NCBI RefSeq assembly: GCF_002343915.1
Contig: NZ_NETK01000001.1
Span: 9,004,001 to 9,068,000, forward strand
DNA from: Nannocystis exedens
Lineage (GTDB): Bacteria > Myxococcota_A > Polyangia > Nannocystales > Nannocystaceae
DNA length: 64,000 nucleotides
Direction: 5' to 3'
The notes under the pieces: model-generated
Seen by the model: the letters and a program-made list of their open reading frames with translations, nothing else
The model's database searches: none
What the model was told of the DNA's origin: nothing
In this document: piece by piece, positions 56,360 to 64,000 of the stretch
How positions within the stretch are numbered: position 1 is the stretch's first letter
How the letters are laid out: each line of letters begins with the position of its first letter
Made by a program: the position numbers and the translations under genes

Positions 56360-56850
56360 AGCGTCGTCGACTCGACCACCAACCTCAACCTGTTTTCGAC
56401 CGCCTGCCTGTCCAACGGCGAGATCGTGATCGTCGGGGCCGAGGGGACCATTCTGCAAGGGCACAGGGATGGGTGGTCGAACCGAGGCGATCCGGCCGTG
56501 ACCGGCAATCTGTGGGATGTGGCCGAGTACGCGGGCCGATTGTTCCTCGCGGCGACCCGGTCGCCGACGGGCTTGCTCGAGTCGTCACTCCATGGATGGG
56601 TGCCGGTCGGCACGGCATGCCGGGCAAGGCGACGACACACCGGCTGCGCACCGGCGCGGGCCGGTTGTGGTCGGTCGGCGAGTACGACCTGCTGAAGTAC
56701 GACGGTGCGGCATGGACCCGTGTGCCCTGCCCGGAAAACGAACCCCGACCCACGTGCGCGCCCGCAGAAATTGCATGATCCTCAACATCCCACAATCTTG
56801 AACTCCACCCTCCGATCCAACGCATCCGTCGCATCATCCATCCCCGTCCT

Positions 56851-57118
56851 GATGATGTTCCGTCGATCTCGAAAGGGAGCTCGGCGCTTCATCGTCGCCG
56901 GCCGCCCGCACCCCGTCGCGCTGCGCCCGGTCCTGGCCACCAACAGCACCGACGCGACGATCGCCCACGCCGAGCTCGAGGTCGTCCTGGTCGAGTTCGA
57001 ACCGCCGCCGCAGCCGATCCACCTCGTCTACCCGAGCGCCCGCCTGGTCTCGGCCAAGGTCCGCGCCTTCGTCGACCTGGTCTTGGAGACATGTGACTGG
57101 AGCTTCGTCGCGCTGTGA
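56851..57118 (+). pseudogene. LysR regulator C-terminal fragment
   Basis: The end of the frame reads FEPPPQPIHLVYPSARLVSA and KVRAFVDLVLETCDW, the characteristic last strand-helix of LysR effector domains. The helix-turn-helix and most of the effector domain are absent; the first 25 residues are unrelated. An orphan tail left by rearrangement. Confidence 0.65.
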
Positions 57119-57154
57119 CCGTCCATGCATTCCACACGGGCGCCGCGCCCTGGC

Positions 57155-57179
57155 CACCTGCCGCCGTCAGCGGCAGGTG
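57155..57179. terminator. 10-bp hairpin overlapping the FG-GAP gene stop
   Basis: CACCTGCCGC and GCGGCAGGTG form a perfect stem around a 5-base loop. The minus-strand stop (57167-57169) lies in the loop region, so the hairpin includes the last codons. It may serve the minus-strand gene and the LysR remnant from the other side. Confidence 0.5.
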
Positions 57180-59848
57180 CTGAGGACCACGTGGACGCCG
57201 CGCTCCGTGGTGTAGACGAAGTCGGCCTTGGCGTCGCCGTCGAGATCCTGAGCGGCGAATTGATGCATGTCCGGGGTGGTGTAGGTCGCGGACGAGCCGA
57301 ATTTGGCGTCGCCCTTGTTCAGCGCGTAGCCGAGGGCGGTGCCGCCGAAGGCCACGTCGAGCGCGCCGTCGCCGTCGACGTCGGCGGTCGTGAACCTGGG
57401 AGGCAGCGGCGAGCCGAGGCCGAACCCGTTGGCCGGGTAGCGCTTCACCGGCGCGAGCTCGCCCTCGCCGAGGTTGAGCAGCACGCCGTAGGCCTGGCGC
57501 GAGGCCGCGGCGACCACGTCGAGCCGGCCGTCGCCGTCGAGGTCCGCGGTCATCAACGCGCTGGGCGGGAGCCCGACGCCGAGGGTGTCCTGCAGCTCGA
57601 GGTTGCCGGCGCCGTCGTTGCGCAGCACGTGCGCCACGTTCTCCCCGCCGGCGACCACGTCCGGATCGCCGTCGTCCTCGAGGTCGAAGACGACCAGGCT
57701 CGAGAGCGTCTCGTCAGGGGTGAACAGCGCCTCCTTGATGAACTTGCCGCCGCCGATGTTGCGCGCGAGCGTGACGGCCATATCCTCGTTGACGTACTCG
57801 ACGGTGACGAGGTCGCGCCGGCCGTCGCCGTTCAGGTCCACGATGCTCCAGTCGCGCGCCTTGTAGTTGACGCTCTGGACCGCGGGGGCGAACGTGCCGT
57901 CGCCCTTGTTGCGCAGGACGACGACGCTGTTGTCCGCATCGACGATCACGTCGAGCGCGGCGTCGCCGTCGAGGTTCGCCAGGGCGAAGAGCTGGCAGTA
58001 CGTGCCCACCGGCACCGGATACGCCGCGCCGGCGAAGCTGCCGTCGCCCAGGTTGCGCAGCACCCGGACCGACTTTGTCTTGTCGCTGCACAGCACGAGG
58101 TCGGGCCGGCCGTCGCCGTCGACGTCGCCGACCTGCGGGCGCTTGCCGCCCAGCTCGTTGCTGCTGGCGAGCTCGAACTGCCCCGCGCCCTGGTTGAGCA
58201 GGGTGTGCTGCTCGTCGCCGGTTACGGCGATGTCGGCGTCGCCGTCGGCGTCGAGGTCGGCGATGGCGAAGTGCGGCAGGCCGAACAGGCCGAGGCCGAG
58301 CGGGAACGTGGTCGGCAGCCGCTCGAAGCTCCCGTCCTGCTGCTGCAGCAGCGGCTGCAGCGACCGCTCGTCCCTGTTCGACGCCAGGATGTCGCGTCGG
58401 CCGTCGCCGTCGATGTCGAGGGTGGCGAGGCTGTTGAGCCCCGTACCTCCGTAGTACGAGCCGTCGAGCAGGAACTGGCCCCCGCCTTGATTGTAGAGGG
58501 TGCGAACCCGGCGGTTCTGGCCGACGACCAGGTCCTGCAGGCCGTCGTCGTCGAGATCGGCCGCGCTCAAGATCTGCGGGTCCGTGGGCGAGCCGAGCGA
58601 CCATCGCACCTCGGGGCCGAACGTGCCGTCGCCCTGGTTGAGCAGGACGCCGACGCCGTCGCCGTCGCCGTCGGCCACCGCGAGGTCGGGCCGGTCGTCG
58701 CCGCCGAATTCGCCGGCGATCACCACTGTCGGCTCTGCCGCTGTCGGGATCGTGGTGGTGTCGAACTGGTCGCCGCCGAGGTTGCGCATGACGACGAGGG
58801 TGCTCTCGATCTTGCTCGTCACGGCGACGTCGGACCTGCCGTCGCCGTCGAAGTCGGCAACCGCGAACGAGTAGCTGATGCCAACGTTGGTGCCGGTCAG
58901 CGCCGGCGCGCCGGCGACGAAGGTGGCGTCGCCCTGGTTGTACAGCACTGTGACGTTGTGATCCCAGCCGAGCACCGCGAGGTCGAGCACCGCATCGCCG
59001 TCGAAGTCGCCGACGGCCAGCGACTCCGGCCACGCCGGTCCCCAGTAGAAGGTCGGTTCGCCGAAGCTGCCGTCGCCGAGGTTCGGGAACACGACGATCG
59101 AGTTGTCCATGCCGTTGGCGACGGCGAGCTCGGGCCGGTCGTCGCCGTCGAAGTCGGCCGCGACCAGCGACCAATCGCTGTACGAGGTCCCGGAGGAGCT
59201 CGACGCGCCCTTGTACGTCTCCGGCTGGGCGTACTCGCCGCCGCCGAGGTTTCCCAGCACGACGATGCCGCTGAAGGGGGCGACTCCGGTCGGCCCAGCG
59301 CGCACGGCGATGTCGTCGTCGCCGTCGCCATCGAGGTCCGCCGCGACGACTGCCTTCATGCCGAGCCAGAAGCCGAAGTTCGGCATCCCGTCCTGCAAGG
59401 AGCAGTGGGTCTCCTCGACGTCGATGACGATCCCCCCGGTCGTGCCCTCCTCGCCCGTCGTGCTCTCCTCGCCGGTCGTGCTCGCCTCGCCGGTCGTGCT
59501 GTCGCCGGTCGTGCTGTCGCCGGTCGACGTCGAGGCGCTCGTGGTCGAGCCGCTCGCGGTCGAAGCCGTCGCGGTCGTGCTCGTCGAGTCCTCGCTGGTC
59601 CCGCTCGAGCTGTCGACCGGAGCGCTCGTCGAGGGCGCGCTGGTCGAGGTCGGCGTGTCGGCGGTGTTCGAGGCGAGACCGTCGGTCCCCGGCGTGGGCT
59701 CGTCCGTGGTCGAATCGCTCCCCACGGTGTCATCACCCGCGGTGGCCGGCTCGGTCGTCGCCGTCGGGTCGGGGCACCCGGCGACTGCGAAGGTGGACAG
59801 CAACAATAGCGAGACTCTCGGGTGACCGAATCGCAGTGTGTACATCAT
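57167..59848 (-). CDS. FG-GAP/VCBS-repeat lipoprotein with Thr/Ser-rich linker
   Basis: An 893-residue lipoprotein: RVSLLLLSTFAVAGCPDP gives a lipid Cys, then about 110 residues of Ser/Thr/Asp/Gly linker (TSTGDSTTGDSTTGEAST). The rest is repeats with the D-x-D-x-D-G pattern (AADLDGDGDDDIAVRAG, DFDGDDRPELAVANGM, DVDGDGRPDLVLCSDKT, DLNGDGRRDLVTVEYV), about 13 in all, predicted to form one or two beta-propellers that bind calcium at the surface. It differs from the 37277 gene mainly by its longer linker. The start is the ATG at 59848, the first of a Met-Met pair. Confidence 0.9.
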   Translation of the reverse strand: MMYTLRFGHPRVSLLLLSTFAVAGCPDPTATTEPATAGDDTVGSDSTTDEPTPGTDGLASNTADTPTSTSAPSTSAPVDSSSGTSEDSTSTTATASTASGSTTSASTSTGDSTTGDSTTGEASTTGEESTTGEEGTTGGIVIDVEETHCSLQDGMPNFGFWLGMKAVVAADLDGDGDDDIAVRAGPTGVAPFSGIVVLGNLGGGEYAQPETYKGASSSSGTSYSDWSLVAADFDGDDRPELAVANGMDNSIVVFPNLGDGSFGEPTFYWGPAWPESLAVGDFDGDAVLDLAVLGWDHNVTVLYNQGDATFVAGAPALTGTNVGISYSFAVADFDGDGRSDVAVTSKIESTLVVMRNLGGDQFDTTTIPTAAEPTVVIAGEFGGDDRPDLAVADGDGDGVGVLLNQGDGTFGPEVRWSLGSPTDPQILSAADLDDDGLQDLVVGQNRRVRTLYNQGGGQFLLDGSYYGGTGLNSLATLDIDGDGRRDILASNRDERSLQPLLQQQDGSFERLPTTFPLGLGLFGLPHFAIADLDADGDADIAVTGDEQHTLLNQGAGQFELASSNELGGKRPQVGDVDGDGRPDLVLCSDKTKSVRVLRNLGDGSFAGAAYPVPVGTYCQLFALANLDGDAALDVIVDADNSVVVLRNKGDGTFAPAVQSVNYKARDWSIVDLNGDGRRDLVTVEYVNEDMAVTLARNIGGGKFIKEALFTPDETLSSLVVFDLEDDGDPDVVAGGENVAHVLRNDGAGNLELQDTLGVGLPPSALMTADLDGDGRLDVVAAASRQAYGVLLNLGEGELAPVKRYPANGFGLGSPLPPRFTTADVDGDGALDVAFGGTALGYALNKGDAKFGSSATYTTPDMHQFAAQDLDGDAKADFVYTTERGVHVVLSTCR

Positions 59849-59942
59849 TCTGTGGGCTCCGCAGCCTGGGGTTGCAGGCCACGTGCCAGCGAGACGAGCG
59901 CGTGACGGGCCGGCGCGGCCCCGGAAGCGAGCGATGTCCCCC

Positions 59943-59981
59943 GGGGACAATTCTCAAAAGTCCCAGGGGACAATCCGGCGG
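59943..59981. repeat. Second copy of the IS end-like sequence
   Basis: On the minus strand it reads TTGTCCCCTGGGACTTTTGA followed by a second TTGTCCCC. It matches the site at 50397-50434 in wording and spacing. No IS21-type genes lie next to it. Confidence 0.5.
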
Positions 59982-60642
59982 CGCCGCGCGCGCGCTTAAG
60001 TGATTCGAAGAGGGAATCTCCTAAGCCCCTCGCAGAACACCCCCGAACCCCGGCCCCCGCGTATCCTGGCCCAATTCGGTGTTCTGTGAGGGTTCAGCCA
60101 GGAGCAGTGCTTCGGCGTGTAGACGAACCGGATTCGATGCGACGGGTCCGACAAGAACGCCGCGCGCGTCTCCATCGTGCGCAGAACACCGCTCTCGCCC
60201 TTGGCGCCGAGGGGCACGTCGAGGCCGCAGCGGGAGGCGACGAATCGTACCAGGGCCTCCGAGCTGTGGGTGTTAAGATTATCGAGAACGAAGATCCAGC
60301 GTGCGTCGGGATCGCCGTCGACCGTGCGCGCGATGTGGTCGACGAAGTCTTGCTCGGTACGGCGCGGGCCGATCGTCGGGCTCACGATGTGCCCGGTGGC
60401 GATCTCCAGATTCGTCGTCAGGCAGAGCGTGCCGTGCCGGACGTCCTCGTACTCGATGCGCTCGATCCTTCCGGGCCGCACCGGGAGCGCAGGCTGAGCG
60501 TGCTCGCGCGCCTGGATGCCGGTCTTCTCGTCACAGCTGATGAGATGGACGCCCTGCTCGTGGAGAGTCGTCGTGTACTGCCTCGGCTGGCCCGCAACGG
60601 GCCTGAGTTTTGGTAGAGGAGAGGCGTGGCCAGGAGGCCCGC

Positions 60643-60966
60643 ATGAAGAAGCAAGAACGCCGACACTTCACCCCCGAGCAGAAATCCAAGATCCTGCGAG
60701 AGCACCACCTCGACAAGGTGCCCGTGTCGGACCTGTGCGAGAAGTACAAGCTGCAGCCCAGCGTGTTCTACGGCTGGCAGCGGGCGCTATTTGAGCGCGC
60801 GCCGCAGGTGTTCGTCGAATCTCGCACGACGCCGGCGGAGACGGTCAAGCGCGAGCTCGGCGAGAAGGTGGAGCACCTCGAGGCGAAGCTGGTCAAGAAG
60901 GACGCGGTGATCGCCGAGCTGTCGGAGGCGCTGGTTGACCTAAAAAAAGAGCTTGGGGAGCTCTGA
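60643..60966 (+). CDS. IS3 OrfA (helix-turn-helix protein)
   Basis: A 107-residue DNA-binding protein: RHFTPEQKSKILREHHLDKV, SDLCEKYKLQPSVFYGWQRA is the helix-turn-helix, followed by a coiled coil (VEHLEAKLVKKDAVIAELSE). AGGAGG lies five bases before the ATG. Near its end the run A7G at 60942-60949 is a standard -1 slippage site; a -1 shift leads without a stop into OrfB. Confidence 0.88.
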   Translation: MKKQERRHFTPEQKSKILREHHLDKVPVSDLCEKYKLQPSVFYGWQRALFERAPQVFVESRTTPAETVKRELGEKVEHLEAKLVKKDAVIAELSEALVDLKKELGEL

Positions 60967-60977
60967 ACGGCCGCTGG

Positions 60978-61973
60978 GTGCCCCATGAGACGCGGGACGA
61001 GGTGATCGACTTCGTCACCGACTGGTCGGAGAAGACCGAGCTGGCGCCGGCCCGCTTCGCGGGGTGGCTGGGGATCCAGCGGTCGCAGCTGACGCGCTGG
61101 CGCGAGCGGTACGGCAAGGCCAACGAGCACAACGGGAAGATCCCGCGCGACCACTGGATCCTCGACGCCGAGCGCCAGGCGATCCTCGACTTCTTCGACA
61201 AGCACCCACTCGAGGGCTACCGACGGCTGACCTACATGATGCTCGACCAGGACATCGTCGCCGTCAGCCCGGCGACCGTCTACCGAGTCCTGAGCGCCGC
61301 TGGCCGCCTCGATCGCTGGCAGCGCGGTCCTTCGAAGAAGGGCACTGGCTTCCAGCAGCCTGACGGCCCGCACCGCCACTGGCACGTCGACATCGCCTAC
61401 ATCAACCTCGCCGGCACGTTCTACTACCTGTGCAGCGTGCTCGACGGCTACAGCCGTTACATCGTCCACTGGGATCTCCGCGAGTCGATGACCGAACGAG
61501 ACGTCGAGTGCATCCTGCAGCGCGCCCGGGAGCTGTTCCCCGGGGCGCGGCCCCGCATCGTCACCGACAACGGCCCCCAGTTCATCGCCCGCGATTTCAA
61601 GGAGTTCATCCGCGTCGCCGGCATGACCCACGTCCGGATCTCACCCGGCTACCCGCAGTCCAACGGCAAGCTCGAACGCTGGCACAAAACCTTCAAGTCC
61701 ACGGCCTTACGGCCCGCAGCGCCATCGACGATCGACGAGGCCCGTCGCGTCACCGCCGACTTCGTCGAGCACTACAACGCCCGCCGCCTCCACAGTGCCA
61801 TCGGCTACATTGCGCCGGTCGACAAGCTCGCCGGCCGCGAAGCTGCGATCTTCGTCGAACGCGACCGCAAACTCGAGGCCGCTCGAGAGCTCCGCCGTCA
61901 ACGCCGAGAACTTGCTCGCCGACACCAAACCCACCATCATCCCAACCAGACCTGCCCACCCGCAAGTCCGTAA
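60978..61973 (+). CDS. IS3 OrfB (DDE integrase-type transposase)
   Basis: The catalytic half: a helical start, then HWHVDIAYINLAGTFYYLCS with the first Asp, PRIVTDNGPQFIARDFKEFI with the second, and QSNGKLERWHKTFKS with the Glu at the correct spacing. FVEHYNARRLHSAIGYIAP is the usual end of the domain. The GTG at 60978 is given as start, but it is normally made as an OrfAB fusion by -1 frameshifting at 60942. All catalytic residues are present, so the element may be active. Confidence 0.88.
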   Translation: MPHETRDEVIDFVTDWSEKTELAPARFAGWLGIQRSQLTRWRERYGKANEHNGKIPRDHWILDAERQAILDFFDKHPLEGYRRLTYMMLDQDIVAVSPATVYRVLSAAGRLDRWQRGPSKKGTGFQQPDGPHRHWHVDIAYINLAGTFYYLCSVLDGYSRYIVHWDLRESMTERDVECILQRARELFPGARPRIVTDNGPQFIARDFKEFIRVAGMTHVRISPGYPQSNGKLERWHKTFKSTALRPAAPSTIDEARRVTADFVEHYNARRLHSAIGYIAPVDKLAGREAAIFVERDRKLEAARELRRQRRELARRHQTHHHPNQTCPPASP

Positions 61974-62682
61974 GCCGCACCTCCCTCGGTTGCATTCACG
62001 CTGAGCCAATACAGTCGCCTGCTCGTAGAGCTCGCAGATGGCCCGGACCTCCCCGGCGAAGCGCTCCGGGTCCGCGGGCGTGTTTCGCAGCCAGTACTTG
62101 ACCCTGTGCGGCCGGATGTCGGCCTCCCTTTAAAAATCGGCCGACCTGGCGGCGGAAGCCGAGTCGACGATCCCTCGTTTCACCAGCTCTTGTGCGAGCG
62201 CTCCCGGCGTCCAGTGGCTGAAGGGAACGCCGCTCTTCTCCGGGGGCTCGCACGCCAACGCGAAGATCTGTGCCACCTGATGTGCTTCGAATCGGGGCGG
62301 CGCGCCCGTCCGCGGTCCGTCCGCAAGTACCTTGAGGATCAAGCGCGCGAGCTCGAGGTCGCTGACGCCGCTCTCCTCCGCAGCGGCCAGTTCAGCTTGG
62401 CGACTCCGCCACCGGTGTCGCCATCGGCCGATCGCCTCGGGTCCCATGTCGAGTTCCACCGCCTGCTCGTTGTTCGGAACGCCTTGCCCGGACAACTTCA
62501 CGATCTGCACCCTCGGGACCAGTTGCTGCGGGGTCTTGTGGCTCCGCTCGAGCTTGTCGAGGATGCGCCGCTGTCGTTCGGAGACGAGGATCCTGGAAGC
62601 CGTCCGTGCCATGGTGGTCTTCCGCCTGCACAAGTACCCCGGGTGCGAATCCGCTCCAAACTTCTGGCGTTTTCAGCCGGGC

Positions 62683-63397
62683 AGCGCAGGGAGCGACGAT
62701 CTCGCCGCTCCTGGCGAACGTGTACCTGCATTATGTGCTCGACCTGTGGGTACAGCAATGGCGAGGACGTGTGGCGTGGGGCGAGGTCATCGTCGTGCGC
62801 TATGCGGACGACTTCGTGCTGGGGTTCCAGCACGAGGCCGACGCGGTCCGGTTCCGGACCGACCTCGAGCGGCGTCTCGGTCGCTTCGGACTCGAAGTCC
62901 ACCCCGACAAGACTCGGTTGTTCCGCTTCGGCAAACATGCCGCGGCGAACCATCAGGAACGCGGGGAGGGGAAGCCGGAGACCTTCGACTTCCTCGGCTT
63001 CACGCATATCTGCGGGAAGTCGAGGGCGGGGAAATTCCTGCTGCTCCGACGAATCTCGAGGAAGCGGATGCGAGCGAAGCTCAAAACGGTGCGCGAGACT
63101 CTCCACCAACGGCGCCACCTGCCCGTGCCCGTGCAAGGGCGATGGCTCAGGAGCGTCGTCAGCGGCTATTTCGCGTATCATGCCGTCCCCACGAACATCA
63201 AGCGCCTCGACAGCTTCCGCACCCAGGTGATCCGGTCCTGGCACTTCGCCTTGCGGCGACGGAGCCAGCGAATACGGATGACCTGGGATCGCATGAACCA
63301 GCTGGCGAGCCGATGGATCCCGCCGCTGCGCGCGCTTCATCCATATCCCTGGGACCGCTTCGACGATCGAACCCGAGGCAGGAGCGGAGTGCGGTAG
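62683..63397 (+). pseudogene. 5'-truncated group II intron reverse transcriptase
   Basis: Begins abruptly at reverse-transcriptase domain 4 (QGATISPLLANVYLHYVLD), with the active site YADD in VVRYADDFVLGFQHEADA. The thumb and maturase end follow (ETFDFLGFTHICGKSRAGK; NRTRGRSGVR-like end at 63397). Domains 0-3 are missing, and the left side abuts the start of the inverted IS630 gene. A different intron from that at 48410, which has FADD. Confidence 0.8.
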
Positions 63398-63416
63398 TTC
63401 TGCACGCTCGGATCTG
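63382..63416 (+). ncRNA. Group II intron domain V (second intron)
   Basis: GAGCGGAGTGCGGTAGTTCT then GCACGCTCGGATCTG resembles the domain V at 49911 and overlaps the end of the reverse transcriptase. The intron 3' end is near CCCTACC at 63454-63460. Confidence 0.6.
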
Positions 63417-63465
63417 TGCGGGGGGCGGCCCGTGCTGAAGGGCGAAGGGCCGTCCCTACCGCGAT

Positions 63466-64000
63466 CAAGTTGTCCGGGCAAGGCGTTCCGAACAACGAGC
63501 AGGCGGTGGAGCTCGACATGGGACCCGAGGCGATCGGCCGATGGCGACACCGGTGGCAGAGTCGCCAGGCTGAACTGGCCGCTGCGGAGGAGAGCGGCGT
63601 CAGCGACCTCGAGCTCGAGCGCTTGATCCTCAAGGTACTTGCCGATGGGCCGCGGACGGGCGCGCCGCCCCGATTCGAGGCCCATCAGGTGGCACAGCTC
63701 TTCGCGTTGGCGTGCGAGCTTCCGGAGAAGAGCGGCGTCCCCTTCAGCCACTGGACGCCGGGAGCGCTCGCGCGAGAGCTGGTGAAACGAGGGATCGTCG
63801 ACTCGATCTCCGGGCGCCAGGTCGGCCGATTTTTAAACGGAGGCCGATATTCGGCCGCACAGGGTGAAGTACTGGCTGCGAAACACGCCCGCGGACCCGG
63901 AGCGCTTCGCCGGGGAAATTCGGGCCATCTGCGAGCTCTACGAGCAGGCATCGACCCTCCACGAACAGGGCGTCCATCTCATCAGCTGTGACGAGGAGAT
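63466..64000 (+). pseudogene. Second copy of the IS630-type transposase, cut by the window end
   Basis: From AAGTTGTCC at 63466 the plus strand repeats the minus-strand gene at 62018-62498: KLSGQGVPNNEQAVELDMGP, EAIGRWRHRW, SHWTPGALARELVKRGIVDS. The first 40 codons are missing because the intron 3' end replaces them. At TTTTTAAACGGAGG (63830-63843) the frame changes by +1 to ADIRPHRVKYWLRNTPADPE-like sequence, as in the other copy, and continues to the window end (QGVHLISCDEE). The catalytic part lies outside the window. Confidence 0.8.

Larger units (their letters stand above)
54028..56778 (+). pseudogene. Propeller-like gene split by an IS1380 insertion
   Basis: The left part (54028-54594) starts MSNPANFDTAKPAFEQVVFF and contains repeat-like phrases (QVFGLGRNGWVRSS, SVFACGWGSQIYKLTG, DLHAIGMDGVIAHFDGKA). 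After the 1765-bp element the same protein resumes at about 56362 (VDSTTNLNLFSTACLSNGEI, VIVGAEGTILQGHRDGW). Near 56610 a one-base shift moves it to another frame (RTGAGRLWSVGEYDLLKYDG) ending at 56778. The W/G-rich repeats resemble a beta-propeller. It lies right after a possible toxin tail, so an immunity role is possible but unproven. Two lesions inactivate it. Confidence 0.7.
60574..62013 (+). mobile_element. IS3-family insertion sequence, 1440 bp, with target duplication
   Basis: The ends are imperfect inverted repeats (TGTACTGCCTCGGC at the left; TGTATTGGCTCAGC read inward from the right), and both flanks carry GTCG (60570-60573 and 62014-62017). It holds orfA and orfB with the typical slippery A7G. 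It is inserted in a minus-strand IS630-type transposase gene. Confidence 0.88.
59996..62612 (-). pseudogene. IS630-type transposase split by IS3 and truncated
   Basis: Reading the minus strand, MARTASRILVSERQRRILDK (ATG at 62612) to the helix-turn-helix and SHWTPGALAQELVKRGIVDS forms the first part; two small frame changes occur near 62130-62160. READIRPHRVKYWLRNTPAD and ICELYEQA run up to the IS3 insertion at 62013. Beyond the IS3 element at 60573 the gene resumes TLHEQGVHLISCDEKTGIQA, then the second Asp in FVLDNLNTHSSEALV and YTPKHCSWLN at about 60090, after which homology stops and the Glu of the catalytic triad is lost. Removing IS3 and one GTCG restores the local frame. Confidence 0.85.

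Noticed and set aside
63830..63843. A coronavirus-like -1 slippery site (TTTAAAC) in the IS630-type gene
   Set aside because: The downstream homologous frame lies at +1, not -1, so the heptamer does not explain the frame change.

Overview
This is a very GC-rich, gene-dense bacterial window. Its protein repertoire is typical of predatory, social myxobacteria, most likely the Nannocystis/Plesiocystis group. The signs are a serine/threonine kinase fused to tetratricopeptide repeats, FG-GAP/VCBS-repeat lipoproteins, lipoproteins with long Ser/Thr/Gly or Pro linkers, a CGDG..CDDG cysteine-rich motif, a DUF1592/DUF1552 pair, and a sigma factor followed by a membrane TPR protein. The taxonomic call is inference from gene content; there is no rRNA, tRNA or CRISPR array.

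Layout. 0-6 kb: a periplasmic efflux adaptor, a beta-propeller-like protein and a complete M1 aminopeptidase N, all on the minus strand. 6.4-9.9 kb: a tightly overlapping plus-strand operon of acyl carrier protein, SAM methyltransferase, fatty-acyl-AMP ligase and alpha/beta hydrolase, ended by a hairpin; this is the best candidate for a little-described metabolic system. 10-16 kb: two convergent FAD amine oxidases, a thioredoxin-fold protein that has lost its second active-site cysteine, and an intact DUF2490-type protein with a decayed second copy upstream. 16.3-22 kb: the DUF1592/DUF1552 pair and a convergent crystallin-fold secreted protein, separated by an IS630-family insertion sitting exactly in that protein's stop codon. 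22-27 kb: aldo/keto reductase, divergent LysR regulator, a repeat protein and a lipoprotein. 27.7-30.8 kb: a frameshifted collagen-like protein, an ECF-like sigma factor and a membrane TPR protein whose 3' end is triplicated with a small hairpin. 31-35.3 kb: envelope lipoproteins, including an apparent six-gene minus-strand operon. 35.7-41 kb: a medium-chain dehydrogenase, a large FG-GAP lipoprotein and a START-like protein.

The right-hand third is accessory. A decayed tyrosine integrase flanks a two-gene KAS III-like plus thiamine-diphosphate enzyme module (42.2-45.1 kb). Next come an unknown protein, a lipoprotein esterase, a degenerate group II intron and an IS66 remnant, then the large kinase-TPR gene. 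Downstream is a gene of unknown function split by a full-length IS1380 element, a LysR tail, and a second FG-GAP lipoprotein. The last 4 kb is a nest of mobile elements: an IS3 element with 4-bp target duplications sits inside an IS630-type transposase gene, a second copy of that gene lies inverted nearby, and a 5'-truncated group II intron lies between the two.

Most intergenic stretches have no gene but carry recurring small hairpins and inverted repeats, several placed as bidirectional terminators between convergent genes. Starts were chosen by Shine-Dalgarno spacing, 4-bp stop/start overlaps and signal-peptide position. Family names come from motif recognition; no database search was possible.
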